From: JBCCCJ01 sp039029315
Lineage (GTDB): Bacteria; Bacteroidota; Bacteroidia; J057
NCBI GenBank assembly: GCA_039029315.1
Contig: JBCCGK010000178.1
Span: forward strand, 1 to 13,841
Direction: 5' to 3'
DNA length: 13,841 nucleotides
A program made the translations under genes and the position numbers. Each line of letters opens with the position of its first letter. Position 1 is the stretch's first letter. The notes below the pieces were generated by a model, which had not been told where the DNA came from, ran no database searches, and saw only the letters and a program-made list of their open reading frames with translations. Shown piece after piece: positions 6,427 to 13,651 of this stretch.

Positions 6427-7494
6427 TTATCCAAAAGTTTTTACAGTGTCCACGAAGGCTCGGGCATGATCTACGGGAATATTCGGAAGGATGCCATGCC
6501 CCAGATTCGCGATATATCGCTGGGTCCCAAATTCGGTGATCATTGTTTTTGTCAATCGCTCAATTTCCTTGATAGGAGACAACAGACGACTTGGATCGAG
6601 ATTCCCTTGGAGGGTGATGCCACTTCCTGCCAGACGCCTCGCCTGTGTCGGACTCGTTTGCCAATCAATTCCCAGGCCAGATGTACCCGTCTTGGCTAGT
6701 TCTGGCAAGGCAAACCCACACCCTTTGGCGTAGAGAATTACCGGAACTCCTGAGACCCCTTTCGTAATCCGGCGAAGATAGGGGTAGGAATATTGTGCAA
6801 AGTCAGCAGGTCCCAAGAGTCCTCCCCATGAATCAAATACCTGTACGACATCAGCCCCAGCCCGGACCTGGGCCTGTAAATATTGAATACTTGTTTCAGT
6901 GATCAGGCTCAACAATTTGTCGGTCGCTCTCGGATATTTAAAGGCGAACTCTTTGGCTTTTGCAAAAGTCTTTGAACCTTTTCCTTCAATCATATAACAC
7001 ATCAAGGTCCAGGGAGATCCCGCAAATCCAATCAGGGGAACTCGCCCAGCCAGGGTTTTTCGGGTGAGTGTGAGTGCATCCATCACATAGTGAAGCCGAT
7101 CTGCTACATCTGGACTGTCCAGTGCATCGATCTGAACCGGATGAGTAATGGGAGAGGGAAGGAGAGGACCAGTGCCAGGTACAAGCTGAACTTCCATTCC
7201 CAATGCCTGGGGAATAACGAGAATATCAGAGAAAATAATGGCAGCATCCACTCCGACCTGATCTACTGGCATCACTGTGATTTCAGTGGCGAGTTCGGGG
7301 GTTTCTACTCTTTCAAAAAAACTGTATTTGGCACGCAGCTTCATATAGTCAGGCAAATACCTTCCTGCCTGTCGCATCATCCAAACGGGTGGCCGAGGGA
7401 CTTCTTCTCCACGTAAGGTTTTCAGAAATAGACTCTGTTGTGTTTCCTTGGCATAAGGAAGTGTTTCTAGGGTAGGATGAATGAATTGACTCAC
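6427..7494 (-). CDS. hemE: Uroporphyrinogen decarboxylase
   Basis: HemE removes four acetate carboxyls from uroporphyrinogen III to give coproporphyrinogen III. The signature PPVWMMRQAGRYLPDY is at residues 35-50 and the catalytic aspartate region IIFSDILVIPQALGM follows (Asp90). GFAGSPWTLMCYMIEGKGS and the ending LGHGILPNIP are also typical. I chose the GTG at 7494, seven bases after the hemC stop, which gives 355 residues, a normal length. The frame stays open to 7623, but that extension lies inside hemC and would add 43 residues of non-family sequence. No internal ATG precedes the conserved LFLKTLRGE region. The stop TAA abuts the hemF ATG. Confidence 0.95.
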   Translation of the reverse strand: MSQFIHPTLETLPYAKETQQSLFLKTLRGEEVPRPPVWMMRQAGRYLPDYMKLRAKYSFFERVETPELATEITVMPVDQVGVDAAIIFSDILVIPQALGMEVQLVPGTGPLLPSPITHPVQIDALDSPDVADRLHYVMDALTLTRKTLAGRVPLIGFAGSPWTLMCYMIEGKGSKTFAKAKEFAFKYPRATDKLLSLITETSIQYLQAQVRAGADVVQVFDSWGGLLGPADFAQYSYPYLRRITKGVSGVPVILYAKGCGFALPELAKTGTSGLGIDWQTSPTQARRLAGSGITLQGNLDPSRLLSPIKEIERLTKTMITEFGTQRYIANLGHGILPNIPVDHARAFVDTVKTFG

Positions 7495-7501
7495 TGCACG
7501 A

Positions 7502-8449
7502 TTAGATTTGAGGTGAATTGCTATTTTTTGGTTCGTTAACTCGGACTTCTTGTAATATGGTCGAGGCGCCCATCTCCAATAACTCTTGAGCACAACGCTC
7601 GCCCATCTGCGTGGGATCACCACCCGTCTGCTGCCAGGAGTCGGTCAGACATTGTTGACCATCCAGGCTGAGTACACATCCCTTGAGATGATAAGATTCT
7701 CCACTGACCGATCCATATGCACCAATAGGAGCAGTACATCCACCTTCAAGGGTTCGCATAAAGCTCCTTTCCATTAAGGCAATCTGATGGGTGGTCTGAT
7801 CATTGATCGATGCAAGGCATTCGCGACTGATCGAATCATCTTCCCGACAGATGATCCCGACGATCCCTTGTGCCGGGGCAGGAAGCATCCAATCGAGCCG
7901 TTTCCAGTTTAAGTCTTTGAGCAGCTTCATTCTTGCAAGTCCAGCTTCAGCGAAGATTGCTCCCTGCCAGGGGTTGTTGGCGAGCTTGTGCAAGCGAGTC
8001 TGCACATTTCCCCTGAGATCTTCCATCTGATGACCTGGATATTTGTGTAACCACTGTGCTCTTCGTCTCAAACTTCCGGTTGCGATATGGGCAGTTGTTT
8101 CAGCTGATGCAAGGCCATTGGGATCTTTCCAGACCACAATGTCAGCACTGGGCCCTCGCTCCAACACGGCAGCCAGAACGAGTCCGTTGGGCAATCGGGT
8201 TGGGACATCTTTGAGAGAATGAACAGCGATGTCTATCCTTTCTTCCAGCAAAGCAATATCCAGAGTTCTGGTAAAAATTCCAGTAATGCCTAACTCATAC
8301 AAGGGTTGGTCCAACCTCAAATCCCCTTCGGATTTCTGAGGTAGAAGTTCGCAGTCAATGCCTGTGCGCTCCAGTCTCACTTTTACCTGCTCGGATTGCC
8401 AAACCGCTAATTGACTGTCTCTTGTACCGATGCGCAAGATTTTATTCAT
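7502..8449 (-). CDS. hemC: Hydroxymethylbilane synthase (porphobilinogen deaminase)
   Basis: HemC links four porphobilinogen units into hydroxymethylbilane. It has 315 residues. Landmarks are IGTRDSQLAVWQ (7-18), the catalytic aspartate in HSLKDVPT (Asp81), GSLRRRAQ (125-132), LRGNVQTRL (145-153) and LEGGCTAPIGAYG, where Cys238 carries the dipyrromethane cofactor. It starts 35 bases after hemA, with a GAGGG stretch about 15 bases before the ATG. The product normally passes to HemD, but the next gene is hemE after only seven bases, so no hemD sits here. The C-terminal tail beyond about residue 305 is low in complexity and probably not conserved. Confidence 0.96.
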   Translation of the reverse strand: MNKILRIGTRDSQLAVWQSEQVKVRLERTGIDCELLPQKSEGDLRLDQPLYELGITGIFTRTLDIALLEERIDIAVHSLKDVPTRLPNGLVLAAVLERGPSADIVVWKDPNGLASAETTAHIATGSLRRRAQWLHKYPGHQMEDLRGNVQTRLHKLANNPWQGAIFAEAGLARMKLLKDLNWKRLDWMLPAPAQGIVGIICREDDSISRECLASINDQTTHQIALMERSFMRTLEGGCTAPIGAYGSVSGESYHLKGCVLSLDGQQCLTDSWQQTGGDPTQMGERCAQELLEMGASTILQEVRVNEPKNSNSPQI

Positions 8450-8484
8450 GTGTTGGGAATTCCCTCAGAGTCAACAACAAATAT

Positions 8485-9678
8485 TTACTTTTCACTGGCT
8501 TGCTGGTGAAAAAACTTTGCCAGATGTCCCGTGGTTTTATGGATCAGAAGCTGACTGATATCTGCCAGTTGACGCTCATCTGCTTCAGGATGTTTTTTGC
8601 TGTATGCTTTCAGTTCCTGCCTGTGAATTTCAAGCAACTCCTCCTTAATCCCCTTCAGAATTGGAGCAAATCGACGCGTCTCCAACCAATAGAAAAAATC
8701 AGCTCCTTCTGTTTCAATAATCTTTTCTGCCAAAGGAATGTCCTGCTGCCTGTTGGCAACAACTTCCCGGGTTTGAAGCACCAATTGATCTAGATCCAGG
8801 AGCGTCTTGCCCGACAGATCTCCAATCTCAGTCTCAATGTTGCGAGGCATAGATAGATCCAGCAACAGTTGTTTCTTATCAGGGTTCACCATATCTGCTG
8901 TCAGGATTGCCTGTTGGGCACCTGTAGCAACGATGATCACATCCGAGGCCTGAACTTGCGCATGCAATTCTTCCCAAGGCTTGATATTGGTTTGATACTT
9001 GAGGGAGAGTTCTTCTGCTTTTGCATGCGAACGGTTGATCAAGGTCAGTTGAGAAGGATGTATGTGCTTCAGTAAATTGGAACAAGTTGCCTTTCCGATT
9101 TCGCCTGCTCCCAACAACAAGATCTTCTTCGACTCCTCTCCATTAAGCCATATTTTGATAAAGCTGGAAGCAGCAAATGATATAGAGGCAGATCCTTTGC
9201 TAAGATTTGTCTCGCCTTTGACGCGCTTGCTGATTCGAATCGTGGTGTTGATCAAGCGTTCGAGATAGGAGTGAGAAGTCTTGCGTGTTTTGCTGACTTC
9301 ATATGCCCGTCTGATTTGACCAATAATCTGAAAGTCTCCCAGGATATTGGATTCCAGACCACATCCTACTCTGAACAAGTGCGTCATGGCCGCTTGACCC
9401 GTGCGAACCCACCCTACCTTATGCCAATCTTTTTTGCTCGCATCACAATGGTCCAATAATAATTGTTGGAGTACCTCTGGACTGGGAGACCAGGCATAGA
9501 GCTCTGTGCGATTGCAGGTAGATATGGGGAGAATTCCGTAGAGAGGAAGTGCTTGAGAGGTTGTGAGGAGTTGATCGATCTGTTGAGCAGAAAGACTGAA
9601 TTTTTCTCTCAAACCGAGATCGGCCTGTTGGTAGCTGATTCCTATAGCATTAAACTGTTTACCCTCTCCTGAATACAT
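8485..9678 (-). CDS. hemA: Glutamyl-tRNA reductase
   Basis: HemA reduces glutamyl-tRNA(Glu) to glutamate-1-semialdehyde with NADPH and is the usual control point of the C5 pathway. It has 397 residues, slightly shorter than the commonest length of about 415. The catalytic cysteine is in STCNRTELYAW (Cys55); GCGLESNILGDFQIIGQIRRAYE (105-127) is the conserved signature, LLLGAGEIGK (187-196) binds NADPH, and a helical C-terminal dimerisation region follows from about 330. It is the first gene of the leftward hem unit, behind a divergent promoter region shared with the AraC-type regulator. The ATG at 9678 follows a -7-like box by about 20 bases. Confidence 0.97.
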   Translation of the reverse strand: MYSGEGKQFNAIGISYQQADLGLREKFSLSAQQIDQLLTTSQALPLYGILPISTCNRTELYAWSPSPEVLQQLLLDHCDASKKDWHKVGWVRTGQAAMTHLFRVGCGLESNILGDFQIIGQIRRAYEVSKTRKTSHSYLERLINTTIRISKRVKGETNLSKGSASISFAASSFIKIWLNGEESKKILLLGAGEIGKATCSNLLKHIHPSQLTLINRSHAKAEELSLKYQTNIKPWEELHAQVQASDVIIVATGAQQAILTADMVNPDKKQLLLDLSMPRNIETEIGDLSGKTLLDLDQLVLQTREVVANRQQDIPLAEKIIETEGADFFYWLETRRFAPILKGIKEELLEIHRQELKAYSKKHPEADERQLADISQLLIHKTTGHLAKFFHQQASEK

Positions 9679-9698
9679 TAAATTATTGGTTGCTGCTG

Positions 9699-9706
9699 CA
9701 AAGTAA
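9699..9706 (-). promoter_or_regulatory. Candidate -7 element of the hemA operon
   Basis: Read on the minus strand this is TTACTTTG followed by C, seven of eight matches to TAnnTTTG. It would place the transcription start near 9692 and give a leader of about 14 bases before the hemA ATG. A TTTTG string lies at 9732-9736, a longer spacing than usual, so the -33 element is uncertain. Confidence 0.35.
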
Positions 9707-9800
9707 ATGGATTATCACTGAAAAAATAACGCAAAAGGAAATATTAATAACTCCATGGATGAAAAGATTTCAGAATCCGCTATTTGTTTTTTTAAAATCC

Positions 9801-9867
9801 GTTACTTTCTTGCGAAACGTGAAAAAAAACTAAACAGTTGCCCTTTTTATTTTGTTACTTTTGCGAA
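9801..9867 (+). repeat. Duplicated motif GTTACTTT..TGCGAA in the divergent hem control region
   Basis: GTTACTTTCTTGCGAA (9801-9816) recurs as GTTACTTTTGCGAA (9854-9867), identical except for a two-base difference in the middle, with starts 53 bases apart. The second copy contains the regulator's -7 box and, with the bases that follow, forms the inverted repeat TTACTT / AAGTAA (9855-9860, 9866-9871). Repeated sites in front of an AraC-type gene are often operators; an alternative is a duplicated promoter. Confidence 0.45.
9838..9863 (+). promoter_or_regulatory. Candidate promoter of the AraC-family regulator
   Basis: TACTTTTG at 9856-9863 is a perfect TAnnTTTG -7 element. TTG at 9838-9840 could be the -33 element but with a spacer of only 15 bases, shorter than usual. 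Transcription would begin near 9869, leaving a leader of about 14 bases before the ATG at 9883. This rules against translation starting at the upstream in-frame TTG at 9838. Confidence 0.5.
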
Positions 9868-9882
9868 GTAAAATGTAATCTG

Positions 9883-10800
9883 ATGCTTGCAAATTCTCCA
9901 CTTTCTCCAATCGGTGAAGTAAAAAATGCCGCAAAAAGTCATTTTGACTACTTCCCTCTTGGTCCTGACCTCTCTTGTAATCTCATTGAACATCAGGCAG
10001 AAACACCTCTTTCTTTTCAGGGAGGGATTGACAAACGTCTAATTCAGTTGTACTTCTGCCAAAGTGGAGAAATGACGTTTGCATTTTATGGCGGAAGATA
10101 TCGCCAACAGTTGAAGCAAGGGTCTTCCTTTCTCTTTTACAATCCGCTAGGTAATTTGGACCAAATTCTTAGCGTGCAACCAGGCACGCAGGCGCTCTGT
10201 TTGTACTCTACGGTTCCTTACCTTCATCAGTTATTTGTACAGGATCTCTCAGAACTGCCTTTTTTGACCGAAGAGAACGTCAACAAAAAATTCTATGCAG
10301 AACGACCCTTGAAACCTGCACTCAAATTGGTGCTTGACCAAATGTTTCATACCAAAACCTTACCAGCAAATCGGAGACTGTATTTCATGGGGAAGGTGTT
10401 GGAATTGTTGAGTTTGTATTTTAATCGGGAAGCAGATCAGGTAGAAGAAAACTGCCCCTTTCTCCTCGATGAAAACAATGTCCTAAAGATCAGACAGGCC
10501 AAAAAAATTCTACTGGAACACATGATTGAACCGCCCGGAATCAAGGTTTTGTCCAGAGAAGTGGGCCTGAATGAAAGTCAACTCAAAAGTGGCTTCAAAA
10601 ACATCTATGGCAAAACCATCTTTCAATATCTCACAGACTCCAAAATGGAGTTTGCCCGAAAACTGCTTGATCGACAGACGCATAAAGTCAATGAGGTCAG
10701 TGATAAAGTAGGCTATAGCAATCCCAGCCACTTCATTGCTGCATTCAAACGTAAATACGGCATCACGCCAAAAAAATATGTAATGGCATTGGATGGCTGA
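9883..10800 (+). CDS. AraC-family transcriptional regulator, PchR-like, within the hem locus
   Basis: This 305-residue protein has an N-terminal sensing region (about 1-190) with beta-rich segments such as LIQLYFCQSGEMTFAFYGG, and a C-terminal AraC DNA-binding domain. The first helix-turn-helix is around SREVGLNESQLKSGFKNIYGKTIFQYL (224-250) and the second is VNEVSDKVGYSNPSHFIAAFKRKYGITPKKY (269-299). The VGLNExxLKxGFK...YGxTxFxYL wording is what I associate with siderophore-linked regulators such as PchR, YbtA and AlcR. Placed divergently from hemA and just before hemH, it is a plausible iron- or tetrapyrrole-responsive controller of both arms (inference). The ATG at 9883 is preferred over a TTG at 9838 that would lie upstream of the mRNA start. 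Confidence 0.9.
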   Translation: MLANSPLSPIGEVKNAAKSHFDYFPLGPDLSCNLIEHQAETPLSFQGGIDKRLIQLYFCQSGEMTFAFYGGRYRQQLKQGSSFLFYNPLGNLDQILSVQPGTQALCLYSTVPYLHQLFVQDLSELPFLTEENVNKKFYAERPLKPALKLVLDQMFHTKTLPANRRLYFMGKVLELLSLYFNREADQVEENCPFLLDENNVLKIRQAKKILLEHMIEPPGIKVLSREVGLNESQLKSGFKNIYGKTIFQYLTDSKMEFARKLLDRQTHKVNEVSDKVGYSNPSHFIAAFKRKYGITPKKYVMALDG

Positions 10801-10894
10801 CAAAACAAGGAAAACTTCCATCTGGCAGCATTGATTCATAGAAAAAAATCAGCTTGACCATCCACCACTAGCCGTGCCTACTAAATTTAAGTCT

Positions 10895-11938
10895 ATGTCC
10901 AGTAAAAAAAGAGGCATTCTCATTGTCAATTTAGGATCTCCTGATTCCACAGAAACCAAGGATGTCAAACGATATCTGAAAGAGTTCCTGATGGATGAGC
11001 GTGTCATTGATGTTCCCTTCCTCTTGAGGAAATTCTTGATCGAAGGGATCGTTTTGAACACCAGACCCAAAAAGTCTGCAGCTGCCTACAAAAAAATCTG
11101 GTGGGAGGAAGGATCGCCCCTCATTGTTATCAGCCAGCGGGTATTGGAAAAACTCAAAGAAAAAATCAATGAACCGATAGCATTGGGCATGCGCTATGGC
11201 AATCCCTCCATCAAAGCAGCGATTGAAGCGCTGTACAAGCAAGAGCCCCAACTGGAAGAGGTTTTTCTGATTCCCCTCTATCCACATTATGCCATGTCCT
11301 CCTTCGAGACTGTGGTTGTGAAGGCGCGAGAGGTAGTTGCCCAACATTTTCCTCAATTGAAGATGGAGGTACAGCCTGCCTTTTATGAGGAGGAAGCCTA
11401 TATTGACAGTTTGGCTGCCTCCATTCGTTCTCAATTGCCAGAGGCATTTGACCAGCTGCTATTCAGTTATCATGGGGTGCCAGAAAGACACATCAAGAAG
11501 GGAGACAGCAGCAAATCTCATTGTCTTCAGGTAGAAGATTGTTGCTCGGTTCATCATCCTTGCCAATCGATGTGTTATCGACATCAGGTTTTTCGCACAT
11601 CGGAATTGGTCGCCGAAAAGCTGGGTCTCTCCAGGGATCGATACAGCGTCTCCTTTCAATCTCGTCTTGGTCCTGATCCCTGGCTACAGCCTTTCACAGA
11701 TCATATGCTGGAAGAATTTCCATCCAAAGGTGTCAAGAAACTGGCCATTGTCTGTCCTGCTTTCGTATCCGATTGTCTGGAAACATTGGAAGAGATTGGG
11801 ATGGAAGGCAAAGAGGAATTTCTGGAAGCAGGAGGAGAGGAATTTCACATGATTTCCTGTCTTAATGAGGATGATTCCTGGGTGAATGTGTTGGCAGGAT
11901 ATATTCAGCAAAGCAAAAAACAGCTGGCCAATGTCTGA
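10895..11938 (+). CDS. hemH: Ferrochelatase
   Basis: HemH inserts ferrous iron into the porphyrin, here protoporphyrin IX, to make protoheme. From the ATG at 10895 it has 347 residues; a GTG at 10874 would add seven. Landmarks are GILIVNLGSPDS (7-18), LIPLYPHYAMSS (125-136), FSYHGVPERHI with the catalytic His193 (190-200), FQSRLGPDPWLQPFTD (254-269) and CPAFVSDCLETLEEI with the invariant Glu near 296. Between His193 and the following helix lies a cysteine-rich segment with Cys210, 216, 217, 223 and 227, which could bind metal or an Fe-S cluster or only be structural. The gene follows the regulator by 94 bases with no strong promoter of its own, and its end overlaps hemG. Confidence 0.96.
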   Translation: MSSKKRGILIVNLGSPDSTETKDVKRYLKEFLMDERVIDVPFLLRKFLIEGIVLNTRPKKSAAAYKKIWWEEGSPLIVISQRVLEKLKEKINEPIALGMRYGNPSIKAAIEALYKQEPQLEEVFLIPLYPHYAMSSFETVVVKAREVVAQHFPQLKMEVQPAFYEEEAYIDSLAASIRSQLPEAFDQLLFSYHGVPERHIKKGDSSKSHCLQVEDCCSVHHPCQSMCYRHQVFRTSELVAEKLGLSRDRYSVSFQSRLGPDPWLQPFTDHMLEEFPSKGVKKLAIVCPAFVSDCLETLEEIGMEGKEEFLEAGGEEFHMISCLNEDDSWVNVLAGYIQQSKKQLANV

Positions 11939-13280
11939 GATGACTGCCGAGTTTGTGATTCTCGGGGCGGGTCTGACAGGATTAAGTGCCGCCTATCATC
12001 TGCAACAATCAGGCAAACAAGTTCTGGTTCTGGAAAAACGGAAGCAGGCGGGCGGTATTATTCAGACGGTAGATCAATCAGAATATCTGCTAGATCTGGG
12101 AGCAAATACGGCAGCATACACCCCTGACATCCAGCAGCTGGTGGAAGAACTTGGCCTGCAACAGAGCCTGAGGTTTGCGGAGCAAATCTCGAATACCCGC
12201 TATCTCTGTCGGGATAAGAAGCTGCACAAGGTCTTTCCCTCCCCAAAATTTCTTTTAGGCACCCAGCTTCTGAGTCGCAAAGGCAAGTGGCAGCTGCTTC
12301 GCGAACCCTGGCGATCCAAAGCCGAGACAAAAGAAGAAAGTGTTGCGGACTTTTTTGCCAGAAGGCTGGGAAAGGAAGCCTATGAATATATGATAGAACC
12401 CGTTCTTGGAGGTATATACGCTGGGGATCCGCATCAGATGAGCATGCAAGCAGTGATGCCACGAATGCAAGCGTGGGAAGCCGAACACGGCTCTCTCTTC
12501 AAGGGCATGATGGCCGCCCGAAAGGAAGCCAAAGCCAATGGGAGTCCAGGAAGGCGCATCTGTTCATTCAATCAGGGCATGCAAGAACTTCCTCTTGCAA
12601 TCGGGACATCTCTTGGCAAGGCACTTCAAACGAATGCCACTGTAAGCGCTATCCAAAAAGACTCCGGTGGCTATCGCATTGTCTATCAGCAAGATCAGCA
12701 GGAACATTCGGTGATGACTTCTCAGTTGATCTGGACATTGCCTGCCTATCAAGGGCATCTTCTTCATGCCATAGACCCTGAGTTGAGCAAGCTGCTGGCA
12801 AAGATTCCCTATGTCCCCATGGCCATGTTACATCTGGGCTATCGGCAAGAAGACATGGCTCGCCCCAGAGACGGCTTTGGTTTTTTGGTGCCCAAACTGG
12901 AGAGTGAAAGCCTGCTGGGAGCCATCTGGAACAGTAGCATTTTCCCCAATCGAGCCCCTGCCGGGCAGGAATTATTTACCTTATTCGTGGGGGGAGGGAG
13001 AAAAGACATGCGGACGGAGCTGGAAATAGAGCAAACACTCCGGGAGGCCCAACAGATGTTCGAACAATTGATGGAAATTGAAGCCCCAGCGGTGTTGCGT
13101 CGCGTTCATTTGTGGACAAATGCCATTCCTCAATATGGGTTGACTCATATGAAGATCCGACACCAATTGGCAGAAATAGAAAATAGACATCCGGGGCTTC
13201 ATCTGGCAGGGAATTTCAGAAATGGCGTCTCCGTAGGGGATTGTTTGACTGCTGGCAGGCATGCTGCGGAGGGTGTGTAA
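11931..13280 (+). CDS. hemG: Protoporphyrinogen oxidase, HemY-type flavoprotein
   Basis: This FAD-dependent oxidase converts protoporphyrinogen IX to protoporphyrin IX, the substrate of the HemH encoded just upstream. It has 449 residues. The FAD dinucleotide-binding motif is VILGAGLTGLSAAYHL (9-24) followed by VLVLEKRKQAGG, then DLGANTAAYTPD (55-66), PVLGGIYAGDPHQMSMQAVMPRM in the middle, and the C-terminal FAD segment HLAGNFRNGVSVGDCL. This is the oxygen-type enzyme often named HemG or HemY in annotations, not the menaquinone-linked flavodoxin-like HemG of E. coli. Paired with HemF it indicates the protoporphyrin branch rather than the coproporphyrin (CgoX) branch. The ATG at 11931 overlaps hemH by eight bases; the ATG at 11940 is also possible. 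The gene ends 20 bases from the convergent cysteine-rich gene. Confidence 0.93.
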   Translation: MSEMTAEFVILGAGLTGLSAAYHLQQSGKQVLVLEKRKQAGGIIQTVDQSEYLLDLGANTAAYTPDIQQLVEELGLQQSLRFAEQISNTRYLCRDKKLHKVFPSPKFLLGTQLLSRKGKWQLLREPWRSKAETKEESVADFFARRLGKEAYEYMIEPVLGGIYAGDPHQMSMQAVMPRMQAWEAEHGSLFKGMMAARKEAKANGSPGRRICSFNQGMQELPLAIGTSLGKALQTNATVSAIQKDSGGYRIVYQQDQQEHSVMTSQLIWTLPAYQGHLLHAIDPELSKLLAKIPYVPMAMLHLGYRQEDMARPRDGFGFLVPKLESESLLGAIWNSSIFPNRAPAGQELFTLFVGGGRKDMRTELEIEQTLREAQQMFEQLMEIEAPAVLRRVHLWTNAIPQYGLTHMKIRHQLAEIENRHPGLHLAGNFRNGVSVGDCLTAGRHAAEGV

Positions 13281-13300
13281 AATCATAAGCCTTCCCTGGT

Positions 13301-13651
13301 TCATTTTTTATAGCCATATGCACAATGCCTACACCCACTTTGGCAGCAGTACCCTCGCTGGAGGTGATAGAATTCTGTGAATACCCATAGTCCATTTTCG
13401 AGATAATAATGGACTTTTTCTTCCAATTTCTTATCCTTTCCTGAATGTTCGTGTTCCGTAACTGTTGCTATCAATTGATTTAACTCAAGAAGACAATTAG
13501 GACATAAGTGGTCATAATTTGTTGCTTCGAGATATGTATGAGTCTCCGTGCTGACTTGAGCCTGATCTGCCTGCTCAAGCACATCCTGCCTACAGACTCG
13601 TTCATATCGAGAATTACATCGAGCACACATACTTAGTTGACTTGTTTTCAT
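13301..13651 (-). CDS. Small cysteine-rich protein, apparent CWC / DUF5522 fusion
   Basis: This 116-residue protein has two cysteine-rich ends. The N-terminal part (residues 7-57) reads MCARCNSRYERVC ... DHLCPNCLLEL with Cys9, 12, 20, 50 and 53, and resembles the cysteine-rich CWC family (CPRCG..FEC ... CQC ... CLCxxCLxEL). The central CQC of that family appears as Glu-Gln-Ala at 26-28, and the Cys after Phe-Glu is shifted. The C-terminal part (90-114) reads VFTEFYHLQRGYCCQSGCRHCAYGY, close to the DUF5522 pattern, usually ending HCPYG. Both families are small, of unknown function, and often adjacent in Bacteroidota (from memory). Metal binding is likely for the C-terminal cluster (Cys102, 103, 107, 110). 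It is convergent with hemG and stands alone. Confidence 0.75.
   Translation of the reverse strand: MKTSQLSMCARCNSRYERVCRQDVLEQADQAQVSTETHTYLEATNYDHLCPNCLLELNQLIATVTEHEHSGKDKKLEEKVHYYLENGLWVFTEFYHLQRGYCCQSGCRHCAYGYKK

Noticed and set aside
7495..7623. N-terminal extension of hemE starting inside hemC
   Set aside because: It lies within conserved hemC sequence and adds 43 residues foreign to the family; the GTG at 7494 gives a normal length.
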